DNA of 64,000 nucleotides from Dipylidium caninum (taxonomy: Eukaryota; Platyhelminthes; Cestoda; Cyclophyllidea; Dipylidiidae). Under the pieces are notes generated by a model. That model was not told the origin of the DNA and searched no databases. It worked only from the letters and a program-made list of their open reading frames with translations. A program made the position numbers and the translations under genes. The stretch is from the NCBI GenBank assembly GCA_017562135.1, contig QEYB01000555.1, positions 1 through 64,000 on the forward strand, in the 5' to 3' direction. Positions 12,101 to 23,059 of the stretch are shown piece by piece. Every line of letters begins with the position of its first letter. The stretch's first letter is position 1.

Positions 12101-13850
12101 GAAGACAGCCAAACAGGCTCTAATGGTGCTCTCATATACTCCGATGTGACTCACCCCTAACGCCTGCATGTCCCTCAGGCCCCTCAAAAAGACTCGTTAC
12201 ACAGCAGAAGACGAAGAGTAAGAACACAAAAGCAATGGCAAGAGAGGCGCCTTCGAAGCCATGAACATGAGAATGCCGGACGAGTGGACCTAACAGTCTC
12301 ATCGAGTGCTGTAGGGAGAGTGTATTAAAGTTGACTCCCAACCTGCCTGCTACGATGAAGTCATAATGACACGCTTACCTCGAGACTTGAGAGGAAGACG
12401 TTAGGGCTTGACCCAACTTACATTTAGCAGATAGTTCATTTCGAGGTCAATTTCACTCGCCCTCCACCTCGACACAGATAATCGAGCTAACCACATAAGG
12501 CTTGACCTACCGCCTGCAACGTGTACACTTGTCGACTACATGCAGTTTCACTTGTCTTCTGTCAGTGTGCTGCTCTCTGTTTACCCTCTCACAACATCAC
12601 GATGAGCGCCTAAACTGGCTATTGGAAGCCACGACCGCATTTTTGGCCATGCTGAGCGCGTTCTTCTGTTAGCTTTCTGTCACGATTACAGACAAAAGTT
12701 GGCATGCTCGTATTCAGCGATTTTACCACGTAATCACTGCTGGGTATATTCCCTAATGAGGTATCCCCATTTCTCCGCCCACGCCTATAAAAGTAATAGC
12801 GACGAATCACCTCCAAAGTGAGGATGAAGCACAAACAACTTGCATAGTTCGTGCAGACGTCATATTTATCGTCAACCTTCCAAGCAATACCAGAGTGACG
12901 CAAGGCAGGATCGGAAAACCGAGCGACTTATATTGTGAACCATGGTTGACAAGCTTAACTTCGTCCATACAATCGGACTCTCGACTGTACCATGTGGCAT
13001 GCTTGTTTCTGAAGGGGTTGCAGTTCACCGTTTACTCCATTGGACGCTTTTGCACTCATCCGATCTCAAATTCTTCCATCAATGCAAAATACTTTATATT
13101 TGCAGCAATTGTACTTGACTATTTTCCTCGAAACCTTTATTCCCACCACCTTCGGGGAAGGTGACCCAAATTCTCATGTCCTGCAGCTAAGATGGGAAGT
13201 TGTGAGTAAGAATGAACACAAGCATGCCTTCCCCGCATTCCTTACCAACATGCCCACAAGATGAAGGGACACCAAGATTAATGATAGACGCATTCTTCCA
13301 ATTGTGTTAATCGGGGTGAGGCCACCAATGCACTCACTTGAACTCTCGCTCACATCCAAGTCAAAACACCGTCGACTCACTGAGACAGTACGCAATGAGA
13401 ATTAGATGATACACACATGTAAACCTGCCGGTGTCTCTTCCCCTTGGATCGTCTCACCCACCTCACTTTAGACTGCTTTTAAGACGTGCCTAACGGATAG
13501 ATATAAATGCAGAGTGGAAGAACTACTTTGCTCGCTTAGGCTCGCGTGCTGCAGCGGCGAAGGACATTCAGACAATATGGGCATGATGCAAATCATGGGC
13601 CTCCTCGTCGTTGGTAATCGCAGCCTGCTTTTGACAGGTCAGCTGGCGCTATTGTTAACTTCATGCTTATCCGACATGCGATTGCATTAAATGCAACCCT
13701 GCACTCGCTCAGGTGCAAAGCCGAGGAATTTACGAGAATCGTTTTCGCTTGCTGCCTGTCTTTTGGGTCTTGAGTGAGGGCACAAGTCTCCTCGAATTTG
13801 CTCATATGCGGACGCACGAAACAAATAGTGTGTACCTCGCATGACTAGTA
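9120..13850. other. No gene recognised in about 4.7 kb
   Basis: Only short open frames are present, the longest about 94 residues (12619-12903, minus). None has a matching donor/acceptor pair or a motif I recognise. One frame on the minus strand (12132-12341) contains a hydrophobic segment (SLAIAFVFLLFVFCCV) that could be a membrane span by composition, but nothing else supports a gene. No family-related copy was seen here. Confidence 0.4.
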
Positions 13851-13869
13851 ATGCGGCCACTCTCACAGC

Positions 13870-14100
13870 GTCGCTTTGCTCAAAAAGACGGTGGAGCAAA
13901 ATACAGGAAGGAGGCGCATCCGACGTAACGAGGAGAGGCAGACCAACTCGGTACCATTTTGACCTGCCCCACAGGCTCGGTGCAACTGGCTATTTTGAGC
14001 AAGTTCCAAGCAATTTTCGTCTTGTTCCCATGCGTGGTGACGATTTTCGACGACTTACGAAGTTCTGTGAACGGTGAACTGCGGTGTGTGCACAAGGTGG
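13870..14100 (-). repeat. Short dispersed repeat, copy 2
   Basis: About 80 percent similar at the DNA level to 20500-20680 by eye (shared CAAAATACAGGAAGGA and GGCTATTTTGAGCAA blocks). Translations in either strand agree less well than the DNA, which argues against coding constraint. Confidence 0.5.
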
Positions 14101-14469
14101 ACGACGGAGCAGTGATAAGCCACGCGGTCGTTGATTATGGAAAATTTTCACATGTCTCAATTGAGCCGCGTGTTTAACATGTAGTTACAGCTTCAGCAAA
14201 GAAACCTACACCATCTCACATAACAATTGGGAATAAATACTGGTGGACAAATGCCGACAATGCGAGTTGGACTACTTGCTTGGTGGCAACGATGGCGCAC
14301 AATGCTAAGTATTGACTTCATGCAGCCATTGGAAACGTGACCGTCAACTTCATTGAACACCACAATCCAAACTCAAGGTGAGTTCTTCTGGCAAAGTACA
14401 CACTAACCCTGCTCCTCGTGGCTGCCTTCACTTCGACCATGCGCAATGCCACTTATCGAGTGTGTCAAA

Positions 14470-15100
14470 CAAGAAATTAGTCCAACATTTCGTCTGACGT
14501 CTCGGCTGGTGCTGGCTTTACCTACTAGTGAATTTGTTCAAGACTCTGATAAAATAAAGTTGTTTAATCTCTCTGAGTAGAGTTGAATAGCCTTGTAAGG
14601 CAGGATTTGGTAAATTGTAGGTAGACGCCACCATTTTGTAGTAGAACATTCGGTGCGGTACTAAGAGAGGAGAAAAATGTGACACGCACAGTCACAGCAC
14701 AAAGTAAATGCGAAATGTCGACACGGAGTGTTGAGTAAAGCAATTTAGGTGGATCTAGGGAAATCTTGCACTAAATATCGTAGGGATTACTTAAGTAAAT
14801 TTAGGGGAAGATATTTCTGAGTACTAAATCAGGCTGCTCGTTCTCATGATTTCGTTATCTGGAATGACTCCACCAGTGGACTACACCTTCATGGCAGAGC
14901 ACCAACCACACTCTGAAACAAGGCCCAAAATTGGGGGCATGCTCAGGAGGTCATCAAAGGTGGTTAGGAGCAGTAATTTTGGTCCACCAAGTAGTTGCCA
15001 CTGACCATATGGTGGGACACAAGGTGAACTCACACCACTACATCCACCCTGCTGAACTAGATGAACCGAAACACTTTCTCGCAAAGCCTATGTAAGTGGG
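14470..15100 (+). promoter_or_regulatory. Upstream region of a family copy (distal and proximal promoter)
   Basis: This region is collinear with 31930-32510, upstream of the 32.5 kb copy, including the GAAATGTCGACACG block, the GTGGACTACACCTTCATGGC block and the proximal module GGTCCACCAAGTAGTTGCC at 14981-14999. The expected TATA box has decayed to TATGTAA (about 15090), which probably weakens the promoter. A noisier and related copy lies at 52380-52830. Confidence 0.6.
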
Positions 15101-15141
15101 GAGGATTGGAGGAGGCCTTCGTGAAGACAGACGTCTGCATA

Positions 15142-15228
15142 ATGTTGATCTTCGTGACAGGCAATCTACTCGGCCCCCTCACCTCTCACTTCGCCGTCTT
15201 CGCATGCTCCAGCCGGAAGAGTGAGAAG
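15142..15228 (+). pseudogene. Truncated exon 1 of the secreted-antigen family
   Basis: The ATG at 15142 begins a signal peptide (MLIFVTGNLLG, then TSHFAVFAC) homologous to intact exon 1. The leader upstream matches the other members almost base for base. Similarity stops abruptly at about 15228, just after the codons for RKSEK, before the exon 1 donor site. No exon 2 or 3 follows. Instead a second TATA box and a different exon 1 begin at once (see 15231-15395). This is a truncated gene fragment created by a rearrangement. Confidence 0.65.
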
Positions 15229-15230
15229 CC

Positions 15231-15238
15231 TATAAATA
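15231..15238 (+). promoter_or_regulatory. TATA box of a second-type exon 1
   Basis: TATAAATA lies inside an inverted repeat (AAGCCTAT, AA, ATAGGCTT; 15226-15243). The same element (TATAAAA in a GCCTATAAAACAGGC context) lies upstream of the divergent gene at 18933-19640, about the same distance from its start codon. Confidence 0.55.
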
Positions 15239-15291
15239 GGCTTTATTAGTCTTCACTTAGTGGTTACAGAGTCGAAGTGCAAGTCGTGAAG

Positions 15292-15395
15292 ATGCCCCTG
15301 CGTGCCCCTCCATGCGTGTTCTCCTCATCTATGTGGCCATTGCCATCGCTCGACTGCAGGGCGATACGAGTGGGAGGCATTTCGCCAGAACACAG
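15292..15395 (+). pseudogene. Exon 1 remnant of the divergent (19 kb type) subfamily
   Basis: The ATG at 15312 starts MRVLLIYVAIAIA, a signal peptide nearly identical to RVLLIYVTFAIA of the gene at 18933-19640. The leader (ACAGAGTCGA, then GTGCAAGTCGTGAAGATG) also matches. After about 20 codons the sequences diverge and the frame closes at TAG (15396-15398). No donor, exon 2 or exon 3 was found downstream. It is useful as a comparison: relative to this copy, the 19 kb gene lacks one base just after the signal peptide. Confidence 0.5.
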
Positions 15396-15439
15396 TAGGA
15401 GAATTTAACTAAACAGAAAGGAAATTACGTGACTTATTA

Positions 15440-15850
15440 CTTACCTTTTATGTAGCGTAAACCTTCATCATTGAACCATGTTCAGAAGCTGATACTATCC
15501 TCCTCCCCTTGTCTCCATTAGTCCTTAAAATGCTGGTAGCCACACACAACTCGTCTCCACTGGAGTCCCTTGACTGTGGCTCAGGCTTCGAATATCGCCT
15601 CAACATGGCACCATCAGTACGCCAGCAATTCGCCTTCCCACTCAATAAAGCGCCAAATTACTTAGTGCATTTGTGATGCACTTTACCTTCAACTCTCTTA
15701 CCTCCTCATCATGACGCAGCCTCTCGTCTCGTATCTCCACATGCCGACATGACCGAATACCGTAGAGGCAGGAGAACCGGTCTCTCCCATCATCTCCCCA
15801 CCTCCACCTCCACCTTCTCGTCAAGTGCCGCTCTGAGGTTTTAGCTTACT
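15440..15850 (-). other. Possible small exons of unknown gene (weak)
   Basis: On the minus strand an open stretch beginning MMGETGSPASTVFGHVGMW is followed by a GAG|GTAAGAG donor near 15690, and a second open stretch (15645-15455) ends near an AAAG|GTAAGT-like donor at about 15446. I recognise no domain, and a convincing acceptor linking them was not found. They may be chance frames in purine-rich DNA. No function is proposed. Confidence 0.15.
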
Positions 15851-15929
15851 GCTGTCCACCCACCTCTCACTCACAAAACGTTTCCAAGTTGGTTGGTAGT
15901 GAGTGGATGCAGACTCCTCTGAACAACAG

Positions 15930-16020
15930 ACAGTCAAATGGCATGCCGGAGGAAGGGAACTCGTTTCCTTCTTCGCACCGAGACGCACCCACTCGACTTG
16001 TTTGTGGGGCTGCAGGCTGC
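15930..16020 (+). repeat. Short repeat shared with 19965-20050 (inverted)
   Basis: The block TGGCATGCCGGAGGAAGG and about 70 further bases, ending in GGGCTGCAG, match the reverse complement of 19965-20050. Base differences are not concentrated at third codon positions, so it is probably non-coding. Confidence 0.5.
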
Positions 16021-16188
16021 AACATAACAATCAACTCCTTATGAGTCTCACCCAATTTCGCCCTCGTTTACCTGACCTCAGTGCCGAGGTAAAAGCTGCC
16101 TTTAGATAGAGCCCTTGCATTTTGCTAATTGGAGCAGAAAGTTCCTCAGTATTTGGCAAAGTACTGACGATCAAGTTGAGCTACGAGT

Positions 16189-16512
16189 TCACAGTTCAAC
16201 GTCGCCTTTGTTATGGCAACGTGCAAAAACACCCATCCATTTAACCAATGCTGATTGTGTGCAAGCATATTTAAATCGTTGGCGCATAAATTTCTTGATG
16301 GTATCCTGCAGTCCATCGAATGTCCACTTTGAGCGTCTTCGCATTTCTTCTCTCTGCAAATGTTCCTGGCGGTGTTTGCTGCTGCTCACCTCCACTGCCC
16401 CAAGAAGCCTCCGCAGATGCGTGTTCACTCCGATGCAATTGTCAACGGTTAGCCGCCAACTTCGCCTTTTGCCTGCATAATCACTTTCATGGTGCAGGGT
16501 TCGCCCAAACAA
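16189..16512 (-). other. Unrecognised open frame, 107 codons
   Basis: A continuous minus-strand frame encodes a basic, probably helical sequence (for example KWTFDGLQDTIKKFMRQRFK). A consensus donor (GTGGAG|GTGAGC) occurs inside it. Only its first part (16430-16490) is repeated at 34440-34500, so conservation cannot test it. I do not recognise a family. It could be chance. Confidence 0.2.
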
Positions 16513-16865
16513 AGAAGTCCCTCTCGGAAAAGAGACATCAACCGGGCCATTGTGGACTGCTTCGCAGACACGTTTAAGTTGTCCTCATGCCGTGCTGATT
16601 GGAGTGTTGATTCTAATGTTAACTTGGTTGAATAAACAAGTGAGGAATCACCTTTGCCACTGTGAGCCTATTAGGAGGGAAAACGAATTGGCCTCTTTTC
16701 TTATCCATTCCAGTCGCCGTCACTATCGAGCTGCCTTTCCGGCGCAGTGGGATGTAATTAAAGTGAATTTGTTCGTCGATGTCGTAAGGAGAAGGAAGTG
16801 AAGGCGGTGGAGGGAGTAACGAAAGTGATTTGGCTGTACTCGACAAAAGGATGATGGGAAGGTGT

Positions 16866-16918
<53 letters not shown>

Positions 16919-17460
16919 AACACTACGGCCACTCATGAGGTATCTGCAGTCTGAGTTCACATGTGCCTTGCTTAATAGGGTGCTGAAGGGACTGTCTACC
17001 ATGAAAGAGCGAAAGGAGCCCCCCGACTTCTCGTTCCAAACTGTCATGTGGTCGAATCCTTTGTGACTGCATCTCCACTCGCAATGCTTTGTGTGTATAA
17101 GTAGTGGGTAGAGCATCGGCGTCTGCCAATCGCCTCCCATTCAAAGCGTTCGATTTGGGCATGGAGAATGTGTCATCCTCCGTCTGTTTCAACTGCCCTT
17201 CTTAGAGTCTAGAGACTACCTGTCGACTTGAGTGCTACTTGGCGCGTTAACACTGAGGGAAATTCATGTGGACCGCTGTGAAGCCTAAGAGCAACGCGGC
17301 AGCTCGCACTAATATTAAAGGTCAATTGTCTTATAAGCAGTGAGAGTAGCTGTGCATTGAATGAGGGAGTGAAGGATGTTACGATGTAGATTGTGAGGGA
17401 ATGCACTTCATAGGCTGCTGTGGAGGACAAAATACCACTTGTCTAGAACCAAAAGCCTTC
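16430..17460. repeat. Duplicated non-coding segment, copy 1 (copy 2 at 34.43-35.91 kb)
   Basis: The segment is collinear with 34430-34510 plus 34945-35910. Shared blocks include TCAACGGTTAGCCGCCAAC, TTCGCCCAAACAAAG and GTGGTCGAATCCTTTGTGAC. Copy 2 has an extra 435 bp (34510-34945) and about 130 bp more near 35720-35850. The longest frames in copy 1 are interrupted in copy 2, so I read the segment as non-coding. A third, noisy copy lies at 56750-58260 as part of the larger 55.25-63.4 kb repeat. Confidence 0.7.
16868..16918. repeat. CTG(17)/CAG(17) trinucleotide repeat
   Basis: Seventeen perfect CTG units on the plus strand. The homologous site in copy 2 (about 35320-35330) has only three (CTGCTGCTG), and the noisy copy near 57670 has two. 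On the minus strand it would encode polyglutamine in one frame, but the flanking frame is not conserved in the other copy. Confidence 0.95.
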
Positions 17461-18930
17461 GTGTCGGGTGTCAGTGGCTCATTTCCACTCGTTACGTCAC
17501 AGTGAGACGTGGAGTAAACCAAAACGTCGTCTTCGAAATGCTTGAGAAATTAAATCTATGGAGAAATCCTTTAAACTTGTACGTGGCGATGATTTTATCC
17601 TGTGTCCTTTTCCCCTTGTTGCACCTTTGGCCGCATTCCTCGCCCCAAGTCCGTTGACCACGAAACTCGCGCATACTTTCACGCCAAACTCGCACCTCGA
17701 GTAGAGACTGTTGTATACAAGCTGGTTTGACACTTCCACGAGAATCCACCTCCGTCTATTAGATTCCTTACTGCACAATGGAATCTCATTGTTCTGCAAG
17801 CTCGATCCTCCAATTCTTTCCCCGCTCCGTTGTTCATCTTCCCTTCGTATACTTGGTTCACATCCATTTGCTCCTTCACAAACCCCAACCGCAAACCTTT
17901 TGCCGCGTTGGAAATCGCGGGCCAGACGTGACCTCTATTGACAGAAATCAGTCCTTTCATCTGTACACCCACTGAAGATGCATGGCGACATACTCTAGCG
18001 CTTTAATGTCTCCTTCAGTAAACAATACCTTCAGGCAGAGTTACTCGACCTTCGGCTTTTGCGAAGTTAAAAGAGGTGATTCGAAAGAATGGGAAGTGTA
18101 ATGTCAACGAAATGTGAAAGTTATCACATGCAACTGACGAAAGGAGAAGTGGTGGATTGTTGAGAGTTGGGGTAGTCTCTTTCACCCTTGCATCAACCTT
18201 GCAGACGCGGATGCAACCCGTGTTGAATGTTTTGCGGCGGCTCCGTCGATGCTTCAAGCAATTTGAGTCGACACGATGACCACCTTTGCCGAGAAAGAAA
18301 TGGTAGATTCAAAATGTCAGTTTGGTTGAAGGTGAATAATGCGAGAATCATATGAGAGAAAGGAAAGATGGCATGTTTCATGCTCTGTGACGATCACCTT
18401 TCATCATAAGGCCACGAACATTGAGGTTCTACACCATCACTTCCGCCTTGAGGGCAGAGGCTGCGTGTGCGTGTTAACATGTGAGGGAAGACGAATGGGG
18501 CGCAAAATGAGACTGAGACAGTCCAGCTTCCGTTGCGTGATTCAAAGGCGGTTAGGTAGACGAAGTGCACAATGAAGGTGTCATGTACATCCGAAGCATC
18601 TCCACTTCCACTCCACTCGTACTCTCCACCTCGACACGAGCAGTGGACGCAGATACATCCAACCAAGACTGGGCAGAGGATGAGGAGGAGGTGGAAGTGG
18701 AGGAGAGCAGAGAAGTGTATGTCAGTAGGTGGTAACCAATACCTGACTTGCGGACATTCCCAACTTCACCAGAGCAGTTGGAAAGGGAGAGTGTCGGCTC
18801 AGATGAGGAAGAGGTGTGCTGTGATCGAGTGCATGGTGGCGAAGGCTGGACAGAGGGTGAATGGCATTAAGGCTGGTCAAGACAAGAGAATTTAACCAAA
18901 TCAATGACCCCATCGTGTAATGGACAGCTC
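17460..18930. other. No gene recognised
   Basis: Overlapping open frames of 60 to 107 codons occur on both strands, mostly in purine-rich DNA (for example 18660-18720). None has splice support or a recognised motif. No similarity to other parts of the window was noticed. Confidence 0.4.
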
Positions 18931-18932
18931 AC

Positions 18933-19640
18933 TCACATTAAAGTTGAATGGTAGCCAGTCTTAATGGCGTTCACGATGACCTCTTCCAAATGCGGAGACA
19001 AGAGGGTGAAGTGCATATGCTTCACAGAGTATTTCCATGCCTCGTTGACCCATACTTTGCCCCGTCGGCGGTTGTACTTGAGTTCGACTATAAAACTAAG
19101 CTCCCCAATGCGGCTCACATCACGTCGGATGGGGCTGAAGAAATGGAGTAGAAGGAGGAACAATAGGATTCCGACAATGCTTACTTGCTGCGCGTTTTAC
19201 GGATTAAGGAATTGCTAATTTGAATATCCCTTGCTGACAAGGAAACCACAAACGCATCAATTTCTGCTTTATGTTCTACCAAGGTCGACCTCCACTCAGA
19301 GTGATTCGTTTCGAACCACCAGTATCTCCCCGAGAACAGGTCTTCCAGCCTCAACTGTGTCAGTGTTTCCGAGGCCAACTGATGGGCAATTTTCAAAATA
19401 TCCAGGTGGATGTTATTAATACGCGGTATCCGACAGGGAACTAGGAGGAGAAAGTGGGAGTACGGAGCGATGATGCAATGGAAGGTGAAGAAAGGCGACA
19501 GTGGGTTTGCTAACCTTCTCCTTCCTCATTAATGTGAATGAGGACAAGTTCGTCCGGATTGTAGTCTTTCAAATCGCCTCGCAGCCAGCGATGGCAAAGG
19601 TCACATAGATGAGTAAAACACGAATGGAATACAGGGACAT
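18933..19640 (-). pseudogene. Divergent three-exon secreted-antigen family gene with a one-base deletion in exon 1
   Basis: Exons on the minus strand: 19640-19515 (126 nt), 19440-19185 (256 nt) and 19134-18933 (202 nt). The introns are 74 and 50 nt, with a GTTAGC donor/CCTAG acceptor and a GTAAGC donor/TTCTTCAG acceptor. Exon 2 has exactly the length and phases (1 and 2) of the intact members and aligns without gaps: PCRIPRI against PCQPPTI at its start, then ILKIAHQLASET against ILRVAKYLAYET. Exon 3 keeps GKVWVNEAWKYSV against GEVSVPEAKSYRV. The signal peptide is MSLYSIRVLLIYVTFAIA. Exon 1 is 126 nt where the other members have 127. The frame closes (TGA) soon after the signal peptide, but shifting by one base reopens it up to a phase 1 donor (PDELVLIHINEEG). 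So there is a single-base deletion near 19580-19586, or a sequencing error there. If it is an error, this is a functional gene of about 194 residues. Protein identity to the other members is low, so it is a distinct subfamily. The biochemical function is unknown; secretion is predicted. Confidence 0.65.
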
Positions 19641-19642
19641 CC

Positions 19643-19930
19643 TCACGACTTGTACATCGACTCTGTGGCCACCAAATCGGCACTAATTAAGCCTGTTTTA
19701 TAGGCAGAAGTACCAACCGCAGTGAAGAGGTCAGTGGTCCCTTCAGCTTGGGAATGAGAGTTTCCACAAAGGAAATGAGCAATAGTGAAGTCGTATACCA
19801 GTTTGATTATTGCTTCTCTGCTAAATTCCGGACATTCTATGCTCCTATTTCGAGAATATACGAAACCTAGCACATTGCCTTCGTTGCCTCGCCAATGGGT
19901 AACGTAAACACGAAGGATGCCGGGTAGCAC
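19643..19930 (-). other. Open frame spanning the promoter of the divergent gene, 95 codons
   Basis: A continuous minus-strand frame covers the TATA box and ends just before the start codon of the divergent gene. It includes LVYDFTIAHFLCGNSHS. No splice site or known motif was seen. Because it covers a promoter it is most likely a chance frame. Confidence 0.15.
19696..19702 (-). promoter_or_regulatory. TATA box of the divergent gene
   Basis: The minus strand reads TATAAAA, 56 nt upstream of the ATG at 19640, in the context GCCTATAAAACAGGC. The same context is present at 15229-15243. Confidence 0.6.
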
Positions 19931-20499
19931 TCACGAGGAGGTCATTATTATTCTTAAGACTGCAGCTCCACTAACAAGATGAGTGGTTACTTTTCGGTGC
20001 AAGGAGGGAAACGAGTGTCCTTTCTCCGGCATGCCAATGGACTTTCCAGTCTGTGCAGTGGGAGCATGCATTGTGGGATGAAGAGGACATTGGACGGGAG
20101 CCAATGATTAGCTCAGATAGGTGCCCGACGAGAGGGTGGGAGAGGAAGGTGTCTAGTGCCCATGTTTCCGAAGTAGTCGATAGTATTGGAACAACGGGAA
20201 GCATGGTAAGCAGCTGTGACGTACAGAGGTGTTGCGGTAAAGAACCTAATTCATTTGTGGGGTAGGTTGAGGATAAGCGAAAAGTTGATTCGGCGTGCAC
20301 TTGGAAGCAAAAATGAGGGCCATTCGAGGCTCCGCGAAGGAAAATACCAGAGCTCCGTTAGTGACTCTTTTCACTTTCCGGCACAAAGAAGTCCCCCAAA
20401 TGACTCAGCATTACAGCACCTTTGGCATTCTCCATACCGCTGTCGACCTTGCCCTCAAATCTCTGTTTGGGATGTCTCGCACTGGTTGCCCACCGCATC

Positions 20500-20680
20500 G
20501 CTTTGCTTAGAAAAGCGGTGGACCAAAATACAGGAAGGACGTACATCCCCCCAAAGAACGAGAGGCACACCAACTAGGTTCCATTTTGGCCCACTCCACA
20601 GACTCGGTGCAAATGGCTATTTTGAGCAACTTCAAAACCTTTATTTCGTGTTCTTCTTGCCGAGCGGCCCAAGATACCCG
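20500..20680 (-). repeat. Short dispersed repeat, copy 3
   Basis: Matches 13870-14070 at about 80 percent by eye. It lies inside a 185-codon plus-strand frame (20216-20773), but that frame is not kept in the other copy (see rejected items). Confidence 0.5.
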
Positions 20681-20789
20681 CCAAATGAACTGATCTACGA
20701 ACCTCTCAGCTTTGTTTTCAACCTCTCCTCGCTCTCTGACCACGCTTGTTGGACGTGCGTCGGTCAGTGCTGACCGCCCCACAAGACAT

Positions 20790-21900
20790 GAGGCCCACCC
20801 TCGGAAGACTGTTGCCTACACGTTGGTTGCTTTGGGTCGTCCATAGGTCACAATGCGGTATAAAATTCAAAAACATCTGAATCCATTCTCTCTTGCCCCG
20901 CTTAATAGCAAAGTTTCAGTTGAATGAGAGGTCAGTTGAGCAAGCATCTAGGCGTTCGCGATAGTTGTACGATCTGATAAATATGAGCCACAGAGCAGCT
21001 ATTCCGTTTTTCAACATGGGAAGAAAGGCGATCCGGTAGCCTCTGACAGTAAGGCTGGTTCAGGTGATGTGCCAACAGAGTCGGTTGTCTCGTTTTCTCG
21101 TCCAGACTGCCTGAGTGGCAGTGCACTTGGAGAAGCCGCGCGAATTGACTTCCTTCCCATCGTTTTCTGGTTCAGCGGATAAATGCCAAAAGACTTGAGA
21201 GAATCTTTGAAATAGCAACTGAAGGAATTGCGGATTGGGTTCAAAGCTTTTTTCAGTTAGTGGATAGTGTTTTTGAGATGTAGAGGCGAGCACGATTTAA
21301 AGCGCCACCTACGTCATCGACGCGAGGCAAAACTTAATGTTGCCGAACTAATAAATGATAATTGATGTGATGGGCAAGTGAAATGAACTTGCCAGTGACA
21401 CCCCTGCGACCTGCCTCCAATGAACCTATTTGGACGAAACCCGATGTCAGATGACGGGAGTCTGCGGACAACACACCAGGATCTAGAAACGCTCGCCCTA
21501 AATGACAGAACTCAGAGGAAACCAGCCAAATGAGGCCGCTTCCCAAACCTCTCAACCGGACAGCTGCACGGGTCGTGTTAATACTATATTTATTTTCCTT
21601 TTCCAAACATTACACAAGGTAGTCTAAACGGTGGTGGGTACTACTCGACGGGCAAGCCGAAGTGTTTGGTCGAGTGTATTTGCCTTCTCCCACGTCTCAG
21701 CAGGCAGTTGTGTTGAGCATGCGCGAAGGTAATCAGCTGACGCACAAGAGCCAAAGTGATTCGCCCCTCTAACGACTGGTGCGCATTCGTAGCCGTCTGT
21801 CCGCTCCATCGACGCGGGGCAGAACGCGATGCTGCACACATGATTACGTGAGTGACGATTTGATAAACGGTCAGAAGGAAGTCACCATTGAACACCATTT
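20790..21900. other. No gene recognised
   Basis: Minus-strand frames at 21334-21606 and 21624-21839 are open. The second begins MCSIAFCPASMERTDGYEC and is cysteine-rich, but no signal peptide, splice sites or second copy support it. Confidence 0.3.
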
Positions 21901-21919
21901 TAGTGTAAACTTAATTCTC

Positions 21920-22110
21920 CAGCGCCGTGTGCCGCTGATAAGCCCCTTGGAGCGAGGATATATTAAGTTTGTCTGTGATCAAGATAATATTCCTCTAACA
22001 TTCTCCCGCCTTTAACCGTATGTGAATGGAGGTGTGCGTCGCTCTTGCTGCAAGGCTTGTAGATGAGAATGAAGTGATGACTGTCTTAGCCCCATAATTG
22101 AAGCGCATGG
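21920..22110 (+). repeat. 190 bp duplicate shared with 31560-31750 (inverted)
   Basis: About 95 percent identical by eye to the reverse complement of 31745-31560. Both copies encode the same end of a frame (RRVPLI, PLERGYIKFVCDQDN, then IPLT) followed by TAA. Similarity continues about 100 bp past the stop, so the conservation alone does not prove coding. Upstream the two copies diverge at once. It could be a terminal exon that was copied, or a repeat. Confidence 0.6.
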
Positions 22111-22549
22111 GCACAGTAATTACCTCACAATCGAGGGCGTTATTTCCCTCGTTTAGTCTCGTTCCAGCAACATCGACGTGATATGCTTGACCCGTCCAGG
22201 AAAGACAAGTCTGGTGATTTCTACTAAAAGGCGGATAATTGTCCAAATTCGGAGGCCAGCGAGACCTCTACGGCCATCTGAGGTCTCGGCAGCCGGCTCC
22301 CACTATTACTGATCGCGTACCAGTTCGTAACACACAAGTAGGCGATATTGTTACTTCATACGTGACCGAGAAGTTGTCGGTGGCCACAAAATCTAATGTA
22401 TTTAAGATACTGAGACGCCATCCAGTCTTTAAAATAAGAAGCCATGCGGTCAAATGGCCTCTTTGATAGTGAGGATAATGAGACTGATGCAGTAACAGGG
22501 TCGTCCGTTCATGAGAAACCGCCCACTTGGATGGATCTACACAATACGT

Positions 22550-22835
22550 TCTGTTGCCTTATCTTTCATCAGACTCGACAAATGGCGAAGTTGGGATACA
22601 TGGAGTGAGAAGAGTCTTTCAACCAGCTGACATTTCAGTCTAATTGGGCTGGTTCGCCGAGCCAACTACAGGCATCGAAGGGTGAGGCCGAAGACCTTCT
22701 CAAATAGTCGATGATGATGTTGCACGAAGGTGAACAAAGTACAAGCGAGTGTACCTGTGGCTCCACGCCAGCTGGCGCATGTAGGAGAATGAGAGGCCTA
22801 CTGCACGAAGATCACCTTCTTTAGCATGCGTTGAG
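22550..22835. repeat. Unclassified repeat, copy 2 of 3
   Basis: Related to 8860-9115 and 51040-51250. The best block here is AAGTTGGGATACATGGAGTG, followed by GAGTCTTTCAACCAGCT, which at 51085 reads GAGTCTTCCACCAGCT. Confidence 0.4.
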
Positions 22836-23059
22836 CCATTCAACTGTATCTAATGCACGTTTTCATTTGGCACACAAACGCAAAACATAGTCACCATCAT
22901 GAGCGTGGAGCTAATGCCATCGAGATTTCCTTGGGAACAATGATGAAATGTGTCATAACGTTTGATACACATGTTAGGCGCAAACTTCACCCGTTTCTTG
23001 TGCCAAGATGCGCTCATACCGAGGGCGGAGAAGAGTGTCTTATACAGACACTGGGAATA

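Noticed and set aside
16619..17140. 173-codon minus-strand frame with a 17-residue glutamine tract
   Set aside because: The matching frame in the duplicate at 35.3-35.6 kb is interrupted by stops and the glutamine tract is absent. Base differences are not biased to third positions.
20216..20773. 185-codon plus-strand frame
   Set aside because: It crosses a dispersed repeat whose other copy (13.87-14.07 kb) does not keep the frame. DNA similarity exceeds protein similarity, and there are no splice sites or motifs.
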